64,000 bases of DNA from Chlorokybus atmophyticus (taxonomy: Eukaryota; Streptophyta; Chlorokybophyceae; Chlorokybales; Chlorokybaceae), in NCBI GenBank assembly GCA_009103225.1, contig RHPI01002090.1, forward strand, positions 778,439 to 842,438. Direction: 5' to 3'. Below, in pieces: positions 49,934-61,973 of this stretch (its first letter is position 1; each line of letters starts with the position of its first letter). Under the pieces are notes generated by a model that was given only the letters and a program-made list of their open reading frames with translations, was not told where the DNA came from and made no database searches. Both the position numbers and the translations under genes were made by a program.

Positions 49934-51029
49934 GGGACATCTTAGTCAGGTGTCATTGCGATGCTACAGCTTGACAAGACAATGTATGCAGCCGAAGTCA
50001 GCGTTTGCGAGACCTTGCAACATATGTAGTTTACAAGCAGGCGGTCTTGCAAATCTCGAGGGATATGCATCGTGTAGGCTGGCGGCGGCGTGGACACGAT
50101 TAGTGCGATATTTGATGGAACACCGTGTTCCATGGCGTATGGGGCATATATATGAGACATGAGGCTCTTTTATTGACAACAAATTTTGCCATAGCATAAT
50201 CTTAAATGTGTCATAACATCAAATCTCGATGCACAGCGTCGCTAAGTAGTTGGCTACTCGGTAGCAAGGAGAGGCTCTCCCTTGCCCGCCTTTGAATTGC
50301 GACTCTACCCAAACTATGCTAAAGTCCTTTCGTATCTATCCGAAACGGGTGGTGGTGATTGTAAGTGGCGCACATTAACAGTGTCTGATAAGTGTTGAAC
50401 ATCATGTCACACGAAACCCGATGATATAAGATTTGACTGAAGAGCAACAAGTGGTATATAAGCTTCGCTGCCGTATAGTAGCATTATGTGTGTGCTTTTT
50501 GAATGGCAAATTTTGCAACTGATGCAACGCTTGATTAGGAGTTTTTGAAGATGCTCTTCTTATTATTCCGTATATGTTCTTGACAGCGTGCACACCCGCG
50601 ATACCCTCTGAAGGTACGTATGCACGCCGCCGAATGTACGTCATGTGTCATATGTGCACATACCACATGAATGTGGTGCATGCGCATGTGTGGGCTCATG
50701 CCTGTTATTAACCTTGCATATGCCTGCAATCTCAAGCCGCTTGGCACACACGCCGGTAATGTGTGAAGCTGAGGAAGGTGTTACACGTCAGTCTGTATAT
50801 GTTCATGTGTTTTCGTGCCGCGGGTGTCACGCCCAAAGGGCTGGCAAAAGTCACTCTCATGTTCCTTACTTATGTGGTAAGTAAAAAAAACTAAGTGAGA
50901 ATCCCGTATAGTCAAGTTGTGTAGTACTTGGCATATGTGCTCATGAAATTAGTACTTGGGCACTTGGTGTGCAAGGGCGTTGTAGCTACACATAGGCGCT
51001 GTCTACCAGCAAGCACAGAGCTGGTCGGT

Positions 51030-51160
51030 GTCATATGTCCGCATGTATATGCATATGGTTGCATATGCATGCATGTGTCCGCATATGAGTTCATATGTGC
51101 GGATATGAGTGATGTATGCATGTGTATGCATATGTCCGCATATGTATGCATATGTATGAG
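51030..51160. repeat. GCATATG-rich simple repeat
   Basis: Repeats of GCATATG, GTCCGCATATG and TGCATGCATG follow each other with small variations. The segment is largely self-complementary and has no coding signature. Confidence 0.75.
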
Positions 51161-51359
51161 GTCCTAGACTGATGTGACTAGCCTTGGGCGTTCACAATGT
51201 CAGAGGCTCATGTGTGATTAGTCTTGGGCGTTGACAAGATGTTATAGGGCTGATGTGGCAGCTCCTAGACATGAGTATAGGTCAACGCAGCCATGACAAG
51301 GCAAGTAGCCTTGGACATGGTTGTTCTGGGTCGGAGCTCAGCATGTGCATACTCGACTC

Positions 51360-51580
51360 TTGTGTGTGGGGTGCCTAGTTCAGTTGTTTAAGGGGCTCTC
51401 CCTCTCATCCCAAGTGGGGTGTAGTGTCCATAGCAGCCTTGCACGTGAGTAGGGTGTGCTTGAGTGTGTGTGAGCTGAGTTGAGGGTTTGTTGTGCATCC
51501 TCTCCATCCCGTTGCGTGTGCACAAGTATGTGACAAACACGAGCAGGTAAGTGTGTGTCCCACGTTACAGCGGGGAATTA
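51360..51580 (+). repeat. Dispersed repeat, copy B (LTR-like?)
   Basis: Shares word order with copy A at 41935-42215, including GGTGCCTAGTTCAG, GGGGCTC, the TGGGGTGTAGTGT block and the terminal CCCACGTTACA. The relationship is seen by eye only. Confidence 0.35.
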
Positions 51581-53076
51581 TATTCATTTTGTGTTAACAG
51601 CTGTCGGTCGATGCACATTTGAGTACAATAGTCTTTGCACACTATGGTACGTGCATGCACACCTTGTGCAAAGTTGCAAAGTAATATCAAACGTCTGCAT
51701 GCTAACCAAGCAACCGGTTTATTAATGATTTAACTGTTAATGAGTATTAATGGTGATTATCCAATGCGCAAGTTTGGAGCCTTTTTGTGATGTATGTACC
51801 TACAGCTTGTACACGTAGCGTGTTGCATGCATTAACATGCTTGATGACCGCATTTATAACAGCGCCCCGCGATTATGCAAACAGCGCCCCGCGATTATTG
51901 AAGCCCATCGGGCAAAGGAGGGGGTGCGGTGCGGGGCTGGCTGTATTTAGGGTCAAATTTCAGCGGGGAAACTGTTCTGCAGTCCCCTCTCCCTCCTCTA
52001 CGCATAGAATAGCTTGGGGCATAAGAATTTGTTTATTTATTTTACACACGTTATCAACAAATTATGTAAATAAGAATGTTGCTATGCTGCTAGACTATTC
52101 CACTATAGTTGTCGTTGTTTTGTATGCGATAGCTCATATTATCATCATCGATGCTATTAAAATATCCAACAACAACGAATAATCAACAATAAAAAGTTAG
52201 TGGTATAAACTCATCTTACATGACTTTAAACATGAAACAATGGGACTTGCATGAAGTGGAACGTGTACGACGTAGGCAGGCACTGTCGAATGCTGACACG
52301 CAGTTGGTACGTTAAGGCATGACAGTGTCATATTGACGGTGTCAATGATGTGTCTGCGGGCGCGCCGGCGCACTTTTACCGCCTGTTTCTTTGTTTTTGA
52401 GCCTGTGTGGCGCCCGCGCAGATTCACAATAACAACAACATCAGCAGGGGTCCGAGTCAACTGTCGACGCCTTGCATTGGTTTAGCGTACTTACCGCGCT
52501 CTGTCGCATCGCAGCCGTCGACAGTACGAGATCTCGGCTCGTGATCTGCCGGGCTCCGGTCTTAACGCGGTGCAAGAGCCACTTGCAGGCTAGAACCCTT
52601 GCAGCAATGTGGTGCGGGCGATCGCGCTCGCTGCACTGAGCAGGGATGGCTGCAGCACCGTCTGAGCTGCAAGACCGGCTGGAATCCCTCATGCCCCGCC
52701 GCCGTCAGCAACTCTGCGCGGGATACACGCCCGGTCAGCAGCAACTGCCGCACTACGCAATGCGTCCGGCAAACCACACTGTGTTGTGGAATAACCACAA
52801 AATGTCGCGGGTGAAGCGCGGTTAAAGTCATCAGAACGGCAGATCTTGGTTTCACTGACCGAAAAGAGTTTTAGCAACAGTCCGTTTCACGGTCAAACCG
52901 AGGCCGCGTCCCTCGGATATTCTCGCCAGTTTTTGCCGCGCAGGCTGAACGCAAAGCGTTGGCCACCTTCGTAGTTTTCGCAGTCGGGTAGTTGTTGTTG
53001 CAAGGCGGCGGCGGCGGTAGTAGTGGCGGTGAAGGCTGCGAGGAACACCGACGCACCCACCCGCATTCCTGTTACC

Positions 53077-53914
53077 ATGGCGGAAGGCAAGAAGACCGGA
53101 GTCGTCAAGTGGTTCAACAGCAGCAAGGTGAGTCTACGACGGTGTCGTCGTACTAGCTGGGGTCGCCTCGCCTGTTGCATGCACTGTATTTGCAGCTGCG
53201 AGTTCTTTAGCTCTTTAGCTTGCTGTAGACAACCTAGCGGCCATGTCACGCTAGTTTTCGTCGCATGTTGCTTTCGTCGTTTGCCTTGCCTGCGGGCATG
53301 TAACACAGTGCATGCTTCCAGGGCTTTGGCTTCATCACCCCCAGCGATGGAGGCGATGATCTCTTCGTCCATCAGACTGTGATTCATGCTGAAGGCTTCC
53401 GGTCCCTCCGTGAGGGAGAGGCTGTGGAGTTTAACGTCGAGAACAGCGACGATGGCAGGACAAAGGCCCTTGACGTGACTGGACCCAACGGAGCCTATGT
53501 TCAAGTAAGGATGCTGCTTCACACTGAACCTGGCCACATGACACGGCCGCTCATCTGCCCTATTGCCTTTTGTCAAGCAACAGCTTGAATTCATTGCAGT
53601 GTCAGTGCCTGCTGCCCTTGGCGACGTTGGTACTGTAGGCCCGTGTAGTTTACACGTGCTGCCTGTTGCAGGGTGCACCCAGGCGCGATGGCTACGACCA
53701 GCAAGAGGACCGTCGCGGTGGAAACGGTGGTGGTTATGCTCCTCGCGGAGGCTACGGCGGCGGCGGTGGTCGCGGTGGTGGAGGTGGTCGCGGTGGCGGT
53801 CGTGGCGGTTACGGCGCTGGCGGCGGCGGCGGCGGCGGCGGCGGCGAGCGCAGGTGTTACAACTGCAACGGAAGCGGGCATATCGCCCGTGACTGCACTA
53901 CTGTTGCACAGTAG
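53077..53914 (+). CDS. Cold-shock domain, glycine-rich, zinc-knuckle RNA-binding protein
   Basis: Three exons, 53077-53127, 53322-53504 and 53672-53914, all joined in phase 0 at clean GT-AG sites, give 158 residues. Residues 1-78 form the cold-shock domain, with RNP1-like [17 protein letters not shown] and RNP2-like DLFVHQT. After [15 protein letters not shown] comes a Gly/Arg-rich region (RGG-like, about residues 95-135) and one CCHC knuckle, [14 protein letters not shown], near the C-terminus. This CSD plus Gly-rich plus CCHC layout is that of plant cold-shock proteins, which melt RNA structure at low temperature. Plant members often have two or more knuckles; this one has one. A GAGAGG-rich segment lies in the 3' flank at 54055-54116. 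Confidence 0.95.
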
Positions 53915-55018
53915 ACCTGTGCTTTGCTGGCGTCTGCTTTTCCTTGGGTTCCCTGGCCGGTGCTAGTTCACCTGTCTGTCTTTTGTTGAGAACTGAAAAT
54001 GCGCCTGGCCCAGGGAGTACGACCGAGAGCAGTACCAGTAGCTGTGGGCTGAGGGGTGAGTGAGGAGAAGAGAGAGTGAGAGAGGGAAGACAAGAGATGG
54101 AGGGAGGGAGGGAGGGTCTCTGCGTCGAGGGTTGTTTTTTGGTTTGCTAGTATTGTTGTAATTGCAGTAAGTGGCGGCTGGATTGGTTTGCCGCGCGGGT
54201 CTTTCCTACCCTTCCTTCACGGCATTGCGCTGAATGGATGACAGGCTCTCTACCCTACTCAGCTGCTAAGGCACGGCTTCAAGCTGCGCGATAGCGGCGG
54301 TATTAACGCTGGAGAATTGCTGCTTAGATCCGCTGTGCAGCACTGGTGCAGTTCGGTTGTTCACGGTCAGTCTTGCATAAGTTGTACTTTGGCTTTGGAT
54401 TTCATCACGCTTCGACGGTGTAATTGTGGGAAATATCAGCTGCTGCTTACACAATGTGTCTGTGCTTTGTGTACCTTGCCAACTGCTATCACCTGTGGAG
54501 CATGCATGAAGTCAAGCTGACAAGTTCTTGCATGGTCCCTTGTATGAATCTCGCAACGTGAAAGTGAAGGATGTTTGTGTTGGTATGTGATACATTTGCA
54601 GCCAAGGCACAAAGTGGCCAGGGTAAATACTTGCCCGTGTCAGCATGCAATGCACGTGATGCTGTTTCCATGCATGACAACTTGTGCATGCTTCAGTGAT
54701 TGGAGATAGGTTGAGCAACCAGCTGGTTCGCTGAATGCTGTCTGATCAGGGGTAAAGGCTATTTACGCAGGCGGTGTATGAAAGATGGTAGGCTAGATTG
54801 TTGTGCATGCTATGGTGCAAGTGAGGTGCAAAGGGGATAAGATGCAGATTGTATGATGTAATTCTGCAAACCTATGCAACAACCCAATCATCGCAATAGT
54901 CACCAACTGGATCACTGCGCTAGAACGTGGCTACGCGTCATCTGCTAACTGCCCCTAACTCTACCACTACCACTACTGTATATTATACGCTCTGCAGGAA
55001 GGTGTGTGCTGATATACA
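53915..55018. other. Intergenic region
   Basis: 3' flank of the cold-shock gene and left flank of the retroelement. It contains a purine-rich GAGAGG/GGGA stretch (54055-54116) and a small CTACCA microsatellite (about 54958-54976) close to the element's left end. No gene seen. Confidence 0.5.
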
Positions 55019-55470
55019 CAACCCCACCACCCAACCCCACCGCAGCACCTGACTGCCACTGGCACCCCAACCCCTAGCACACTGCACTGGCAGGACTAGC
55101 GGCATTGAACCACTACTGCCCGTGAGGGCGAGTCGCGGCAGGCATGCCAGCAGTAGCATACTGCTGACGTAGGCGATGCAACCCTGGCTGCGTCAACAGC
55201 AGCACGTAGTGCAAGGAGCGCACGTACTGCAAGCAGGGAGGCGGCAGGAAAGAGGCGGAGAGAGAGGGAGACAGAGGAGGGGGAGTAACTACGCATGTTG
55301 ACTAACGGGGCAAGGGCTTAGCGAAGGTAGCTTCCTAGTATGTATAGGTAGCCCGGTGGTGTAACAAGTTGTTGTTTGCTGGCGTGTGCGAGTGCGCTTG
55401 TGTTTGCATGTGTCATGCATGTGCACAATGCAATGGGGTCACATGCATAGCATTGCATATACGCTACACA
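55019..55470 (+). repeat. Upstream pseudo-LTR (intronless copy)
   Basis: 452 bp, matching 58712-59242 throughout as read, except that it lacks a 75-nt block between 55284 and 55285 and a 4-nt CATG. It ends in CATATACGCTACACA like the downstream copy. It presumably carries the promoter of the element. Confidence 0.9.
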
Positions 55471-55759
55471 CACTGCCCTGGTTGGTCAGTCCGACCGTCC
55501 CAAGCCAGAGGCCAGCCCAGCGCGCTTGCGCCATTTTGGGTAAGCGGCTGGCTACCCTATGCTACGGCATGGGTTCGTGCATGACACACATGCGTTGTGT
55601 TTGACGGATGGTCATGGGTGTGGGTGTGCTGTACGTGGTGAGTGCTTGACCGGGAGCACTCTGCATGTGGAATTACTTTAGTTGGCCAGTGTATGGTTAG
55701 CTGCAAGTAGTGCCCACCCCGTTGGCTCATACATAGCAGTGCTACAAGGGAGCAGCGCC

Positions 55760-58600
55760 ATGGCGTCACCGACATGAGATTGGCAGAACATCAAGGCTCG
55801 TGTGTTGGATGTGCATGGGCATTGGCAGCTGCCAGTGTTGAGGAGGCTACGCAAGCGAGTCCTACACATTTTGCACACACCCTGGCGCCTGTCACCTACT
55901 GAAGACGACCACGTCATTTACGTCATCTACCTTCTGACTGGTTCAAAGAAGTGTTACGTTGGCATGACAGTGAATTCGGCATTTCAGCGGTTCCAAGGAC
56001 ATTGGAGAGCTGCACAGCATGCTACTGCTACGTTGCTGGAACAAACCATGTGCAAGATACCGGTGCAGTCGTGGGGAGTGTCACCGGTGGAGCACATCCC
56101 GCCCTTGCCCAATGAAACCAACGATGATTGGCACCACCGTGCTGCACAGAAGGAGTGGTTGTGGACCCAGCGTTTGCGTACGCACGTGCCTCGCGGATAC
56201 AATGTGGAACATAGCCCCTACAAAAGTGCAAGACTACCACACTGGAGACGCCAACAGTTGAGGAGGCAACCGCAACCACGGCCTCATGAACGACCTGGCA
56301 GAATATTTGGCTACAGAGATTTCTTCAGGCGCATCCAGAGACTGGCTGAGCGTGTACAACAACAACGCCTGACTCTGGCAAGTCTGCTCAAGTTCAAGCA
56401 GCTGAACTTGTGCAAAATGTTAAACGTACTACAACATACAGCACCACAAGACCTGCACGTGCTGCCCAGTCATGCTGCAACACTCAAAGAAGCCCTACAG
56501 CGTCTACTAGCCAACTACCCAACTGCATTGCCGCAAACCCGCAATGCCAGGTTGCTGATAGCATGCCCGTTTGCGAATGGCGCTGCTGAGGAACTACAGC
56601 TACAAAAACTGCTGTCACACCCCTTGCTGCTGGCAACGCTGCCTGCACACCTGCAAGCACGCCTGGGCCAACCACTAGTGGTATGGCGTTGTAGTCAAAC
56701 GGTGGGAAGAATGCTGTGCAATCGCACAAGGGAGCTCCTGACATCAACCGCCCTGCAGCAAGTACACATCATGTCGGCTGCGCAGTGTGTGTGTCAACAA
56801 CCCAAGTGGAGAACACAGCTGCATGCAGATCTGCATCATGTAGTGAGCTGTGATTACAACCGTGTGACATGCTCGGACGTGCTGCGCACCATACTGCAGC
56901 GTGGGGCCAAGTTTCGGAGCCAGGTGCCGGCTGACGTCGCCGTGTGTTGGCCAGCAATCACATCAGCGGTGTCGAGTTTTGCAAGTGACCTGGAGGAGAA
57001 GTGGGGCCAACCTTTCGTGCTACAACAGTGGGTAACAACATTGTTGTCGCTGGTACGCCAACGTGCGGATGCCATTGCCGCAATGCCTGAGTACCAGAGA
57101 CAAAGCCAGGCACCAGATACTGTGGCGCCGTGGGATGCTGCAGCTTTGAAGCTCTTGCACCGTGACTTTATCATTACGGAAGTTGACAAGTGCACCGGCA
57201 CTCTGGTGGCGGTCTGCAAGAAACATTATTGGCTGTGCTTGACACAAGAGCTGATGACAGAGACATATGAACGTGAAGATGCACCAGCCCAAGCAGTGCT
57301 GCAACGGCATGAACAATGGAATCAACAGCACAACTACTGTACAGCGAAATTGCGCCAACAGCCAAAGCTACCGCACTTGTACCTGTTGTTTAAGCTGCAC
57401 AAGAATCCGCCTCAGCCGCGCTTCATAGCAGCGGCGCGTGACACTTCGCTGGCGGATGCTAGTGTGTGGCTGAGCAGAGGCTATCAATGTATGACACCTA
57501 TTTGGCATCAGCTGTGGGAGGAAGTAGTGGGACTGCCAGCAATACAGCACAACTGGATTATGAAGGATTCAGGCGCTTTTGGGAGACTGCAAACGGCATT
57601 GAACACCACACGCACGCTGCGAGACAAGCGCCAGCATTTGGTACTGCGCACTTTTGACTTCTCCACCCTGTATACACGCATACGACACAGCGATTTACTC
57701 CAGCGCATGCGCCGCTTGGTGGATGCCACGTTTCACATGCGGCACCAAAGGACCTGTGCTACACACTTGCACTTGACCGTGAAACAAGATGGCTCCGTAC
57801 AGCACCATTGGACAGCAGCAGCACAGTACCGAACGGATGAGGAGGGCCATTGGCGAACATTCACTGCTGCGTCCATGCATGAAGTACTGGCGTTTGTGTT
57901 GGACAACTTGTTTATACGCACGGCGAGTGATGAGCTGTACAAGCAGCGCGTGGGCATCCCCATGGGCAATAGTGCGGGCGTACACTTAGCCAACGGAGAC
58001 TTGTTAACATATGAGTTGGAGTTTATGCAGCGCTTGCGTCAGCAGGGACACGTACAACTGTTGCAACAATGTGCCCACGGCATCTTGCGCTACATTGATG
58101 ATCTGTTTGTCGTGGGAGTACCAGATTTTCAGCAACTGCTGTGCATGGATCCGCATGTGCCCGGAGGAGGCTTGTACCCGCAAGACAGCCTCACCGTCAC
58201 ACAAACAGCTGTGGGTACAAAACTGCCATTTTTGGACTTGGAGGTGTTTCAAACTGAGGACGGCATCTGCACCAAACTGTACAGTAAACGAGACTTGCCA
58301 GCCTACTCCGCTATACCGTGCCACCGCGCGCCGTTGCCAACCTCAAACACCCCACGCGCTGTGCAGCTGGGTGTCATCAGCTCGCAGTATGCGCGCTTCA
58401 CCCGCGTTTGCACATACAGAGCACACTTCCTCACAGCCATGACGGACTTATTGCACGCCATGCAACATGATGGACACCCTTTGAACAAGCTGCTGACTAC
58501 CCTGAGGCAACGCCTACTGCGCAGCAAGGACTATGTTTACTGTACACCACCAATGCTGTTGTACATGATGGTGGTGAAGAAAGTCAAGCAGCAACCATAA
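55760..58600 (+). CDS. GIY-YIG endonuclease / reverse transcriptase polyprotein of Penelope-like element
   Basis: The open frame runs without stop from 55778 to 58600. Residues counted from codon 55802: GIY-YIG core YVIY...CYVGMT at 38-56; CxC motif (CVC) at 329-331; then reverse transcriptase with EVDKCTGTLVAVC (about 461), YLLFKLHKNPPQPRFI, LRTFDFSTLYTRI, GIPMGNSAGVHLANGD, the catalytic RYIDDLFVV (YIDD at 764-767) and LPFLDLEVFQTEDG. It nicks target DNA and copies element RNA into it. The first in-frame ATG with good context (GCGCCATGG, 55760) is followed at codon 6 by an in-frame TGA (55775-55777); the next in-frame ATG lies inside the GIY-YIG domain. The element may start at a non-ATG codon, read through, or carry a single mutation. 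Confidence 0.9.
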
Positions 58601-58654
58601 CGCTGACGACACAGTGCATCTGCCGGCGTTACACACTGCTGGACAAGCATCATG

Positions 58655-58692
58655 CGCGGGGAGCAAGCTGCATGGTAATAGCAGCTTGCCCG
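58655..58692 (+). other. Stable hairpin 3' of the element's ORF
   Basis: GGGAGCAAGCTGC and GCAGCTTGCCC pair over 11 bp with a 2-nt bulge around a 9-nt loop, 55-90 nt after the stop codon. It could be a terminator, RNA-stability or template-recognition element. It lacks the canonical core of a SECIS as I read it. Confidence 0.5.
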
Positions 58693-58711
58693 TGCGAAGG
58701 ACGTGTCACTC

Positions 58712-59242
58712 CAACCCCACCACCCAACCCCACCGCAGCACCTGACTGCCACTGGCACCCCAACCCCTAGCACACTGCACTGGCAGGACTAGCGGCATTG
58801 AACCACTACTGCCCGTGAGGGCGAGTCGCGGCAGGCATGCCAGCAGTAGCATACTGCTGACGTAGGCGATGCAACCCTGGCTGCGTCAACAGCAGCACGT
58901 AGTGCAAGGAGCGCACGTACTGCAAGCAGGGAGGCGGCAGGAAAGAGGCGGAGAGAGAGGGAGACAGAGGAGGGGGAGTCCGTCTGCTGTCTGCTACTGC
59001 TACCGCTCAGCCTCACCCGGTGCCTAACTGTTGGAATCGCCATTGTGTACAGGTAACTACGCATGCATGTTGACTAACGGGGCAAGGGCTTAGCGAAGGT
59101 AGCTTCCTAGTATGTATAGGTAGCCCGGTGGTGTAACAAGTTGTTGTTTGCTGGCGTGTGCGAGTGCGCTTGTGTTTGCATGTGTCATGCATGTGCACAA
59201 TGCAATGGGGTCACATGCATAGCATTGCATATACGCTACACA
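58712..59242 (+). repeat. Downstream pseudo-LTR (intron-containing copy)
   Basis: 531 bp, equal to the upstream copy plus 75 nt plus 4 nt. Both copies contain an imperfect hairpin (GCAGCACGTAGTGC with GCGCACGTACTGC) and the conserved block GGGGCAAGGGCTTAGCG to TAGCCCGGTGGTG, which can fold as a three-way junction (stems GGGCT/AGCCC, GAAG/CTTC, CTA/TAG). Confidence 0.9.
58978..59052 (+). other. 75-nt intron-like segment in the downstream pseudo-LTR
   Basis: Begins GTCCGT and ends TGTACAG, with CTAAC at 59024-59028, about 25 nt before the 3' end, as expected for a branch point. It is missing exactly, base for base, from the upstream pseudo-LTR. The intron lies in the sense orientation of the element. 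Confidence 0.8.
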
Positions 59243-59911
59243 GCTGAATTGTTAACATATTCTGTGGACAAACGCCACCAGCCAATGCTTGGTCGTGCAA
59301 GTATATGTTTGCTATAACATGTGAAATATGCTAGACGAAGAAGTCATCCACAAAGCGAGACACACCCTGCACTCTTTGCCCTATAACTTATATACCTTAT
59401 GCACATAATGCAAGCGCCGGCTGACCGGGTCTCCAACGCTGAATGAACTCAAACTCATGTGTACAAAAAACTCATGTGTGAGTAGGAAGAAATTTGCAAC
59501 GAAAACACCTGCGGGTACGCCCATGGGGATACAATTGACTTGCTTGTGAAGTTAATCATGCGCTGTTTGAACATGCTATCACGAACATGAACTAAATTTG
59601 TGCGGCCGCTCACTGCATGCACCGTCTTTATGCTCATGAAGGGATAAGGGGTGGCGTTGGGGAGTATAAAACGCATTTGGCTTGACTTCACATTGTCCAT
59701 GTCCCATAGGATATGCATGTGGAGTACCGTATGAATGCAACATAAGCGCACTTGGGCTGGTAAAAGGCTGCAGATTACCAGCACACTCTGCAACAGTTTA
59801 AAGCAGCGCAAAGTACACCAAAACTATCCTGAGGTACAAGGCAACTGTGCAGTGGGTGTAGCTGTAACAGCCGGATTGGTCAAACAATGTTACATAGATG
59901 AGCTACCAACG
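59243..59911. other. Intergenic region
   Basis: Right flank of the retroelement and 3' flank of AP-1 mu. No gene or clear repeat seen. Confidence 0.5.
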
Positions 59912-61921
59912 TCAAGCCATGCGCAACTCATAATTGCCAGCCATGGTAATATATCGGACCCATGGCAGAGCCTGATACCCACTCTTCTCTATGATTTTCA
60001 AATAACGCACCTGCGCAATGTGTAAACAAGTGAGCTGCTATGAAGACAGCCTGCTGGCAAACTCGTATGGTGGCATTGCGAACCAGCAGCTGCAGCAGAA
60101 TAAATGACAAGCAGACCTGAATGCCAGACACCGTGAAATAAGGAATCTCGAACTTGACACGAATGGGTGGCTTCTTCTCCGGAGCACCATCATCTTCCGC
60201 AGCAACGGACGGCAGGGAGAATCGTGCACGAAGCACATACTCCTTGCCACCTGGAAACGACTTGATCTTCCACAGCAGCGCTTCTTGCTCTGGGGCATAT
60301 GTTGCACTGCCCATGCTCGCACGCACAGCTGGTGTGGTTGCATCAGCCGGCACCGGTAGTACAATCTCCACACTCTACCGTGATGTGGACCACATCAGTG
60401 TCCACGCCACCAGAATGGGCGCTGCAGCAAAAATGACAATGTCTGCTCATGCTTGCCTGTGCTGTTGAGCGCTCTTTAAATTGACTGCGGGCCTTGACCA
60501 GATACTCCACGCGACTCCGACTGTGTCTCTCCACAGTGCACTCAACCCAGATCAGGGGACGCACCTGGGTGCCAATTGGGGTAAGCTTTCAGGTACTGGC
60601 GACATGCAACCCAACAGATATCACTCAAGGACTCCATGTACCCATGCAGGAACTACTGTTCCCAACCCACCTGTGTGCTCAGCCGGTATGTCATGAGATC
60701 GAATGCTCCATCCGGTGGTATGAATGATATAGTGCGGTCATTTTCAAATCGCGCCAACCGCACGCACCTGTGAGTTGATGGTGACTGTCAGCTGGGGCTT
60801 TGTATTTCTGCCACTACTTGGCTGACAGGCGGGTACTAGCATTCAACTAAAGCTTACTGATGAAACTTGATGTCATCCAGCTCCACCGCTTTCCCCTTGG
60901 AGTTCCTGCCCTGGGCTTCCAACAAAACCTTATCGTTGAGGCCAAGCTTGCACTCAGGCATGCCGCTAAGGTATGTCCTGAGTTTGAGTGCGCCAACAAC
61001 CTCAGAACGTACAAGGGTGCCATTGCTGTTCACCAGCAGGTTGACACTTTCTACTACATCCAGGAACACCTGTGCCAGCACTGACATGAGCTTGTATGGA
61101 TCATGCGCATGCGTGGCCATATAGTGCAGTCTACTTGTCAACAAACCTCGTTCTTCTTGTATTTGATGCCCTCTGAGCGCCAGGATACTGCATTTGTGAC
61201 AGCCATTGGTGGGCGTTGTGTAATTTCTGCCCTGTGAGCATCTGTCTTAATAAATTCACTGAGGATCTTAGCCTCTGTGTACTGGGGATAGCCATAGTCC
61301 ATCATTTCATCCAGCAGCTCGTAAACAATCACAAAATTGTCACGCAGGGACTCTTCATTCAGCTCTTGAAAGTAGTGGTTGAACACCTGCAGATGCATGC
61401 AATCAGGATGTCCGGCAAAAAATGCAGATGGCATGGCGTAAGAGTCTGCATGCCTACCACAGCCAAATGCAATGCAAGCCTCACCTCAACAAGCTTATGC
61501 AGGAAGAGCAGCAAAGCTACTACATTGGCGTTGACACGAGAACACGCCATCAAGAACAGATTGGAGTGACGAATGTACACGTAAGTGACACCATCGTCGT
61601 GAATGACGGGCCGGAGGTCGCTCTCATTCTGCATGGCACATACGATCAACAAAATAGACTGGCCAGAGATAACATTTACATGCAGTGGTTGTATCATGAG
61701 AAGTTCAAGTGCACCGGCAACAGGTTGAGGGTATGCGTCAGGCTGTGCGGTATCATGTTCAACCCTAGACGCCAGTCTGCATTGCATTGGATGCTCACCT
61801 CGGCCTCTGTGACTTTGGCCATGAAGCGCTCCACAGTGTGGTTGGAGACATCTCCACGGTAATCACGTGAGATTAAAATGCGACCCTTCAGATCAAGGAC
61901 GTACACAGCAGACGCAACCAT
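59912..61921 (-). CDS. AP1M: AP-1 adaptor complex subunit mu
   Basis: Medium subunit of the clathrin adaptor AP-1 at the trans-Golgi network and endosomes; it binds Tyr-based sorting signals. Exon 1 (61921-61798) reads VYVLDLKGRILISRDYRGDV, the longin start. Next come GVTYVYIRHSNLFLMACSR, NEESLRDNFVIVYELLDEMM, DYGYPQYTEAKILSEFIKTD, ITQRPPMAVTNAVSWRSEGI, GMPECKLGLNDKVLLEAQGR, ISFIPPDGAFDLMTYRL, RPLIWVECTVERHSRSR, ARSQFKERSTAQ and KSFPGGKEYVLRARFSLPS. The final exon ends ALPWVRYITMAGNYELRMA at 59912. The mu-homology domain is complete and the ERHSRSR and MPECKLGLND signatures separate AP-1 from AP-2, AP-3 and AP-4. The start codon lies 52 nt after the stop of the MZT2-like gene. Confidence 0.95.
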
Positions 61922-61973
61922 TGCAGCTGCTCTTGTAGTCTAGCTATGGCGTTTAATTTCTAGCTCTGCTTTG

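Larger units (their letters stand above)
49209..53076. other. Intergenic region with gap and repeats
   Basis: No gene recognised over about 3.9 kb. It holds a poly-G edged gap (49741-49933), a CATATG-rich stretch, a second copy of the dispersed repeat, and a more GC-rich zone from about 52350 leading into the cold-shock gene. A duplicated word ACAGCGCCCCGCGATTAT lies at 51860-51898. Confidence 0.45.
55019..59242 (+). mobile_element. Penelope-like retrotransposon with N-terminal GIY-YIG endonuclease (Chlamys-type)
   Basis: A 4.2-kb element bounded by direct pseudo-LTRs (55019-55470 and 58712-59242) and encoding one long uninterrupted GIY-YIG/reverse transcriptase frame. The N-terminal endonuclease, a CxC motif between the domains and the absence of an obvious hammerhead core match the description of N-terminal EN+ Penelope-like elements. 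The intact frame and almost identical repeats indicate recent insertion. A microsatellite just left of the element fits the reported insertion bias. No convincing target-site duplication was found. Confidence 0.9.

Noticed and set aside
58655-58692. SECIS element for the in-frame TGA
   Set aside because: The hairpin lacks the canonical ATGA/GA quartet as read, so selenocysteine is only one option among several.
55019-59242. Hammerhead ribozyme in the pseudo-LTRs
   Set aside because: I found no CTGANGA followed by GAAA in a workable arrangement within the repeats; the CTGACGA just after the ORF stop has no matching partner core.
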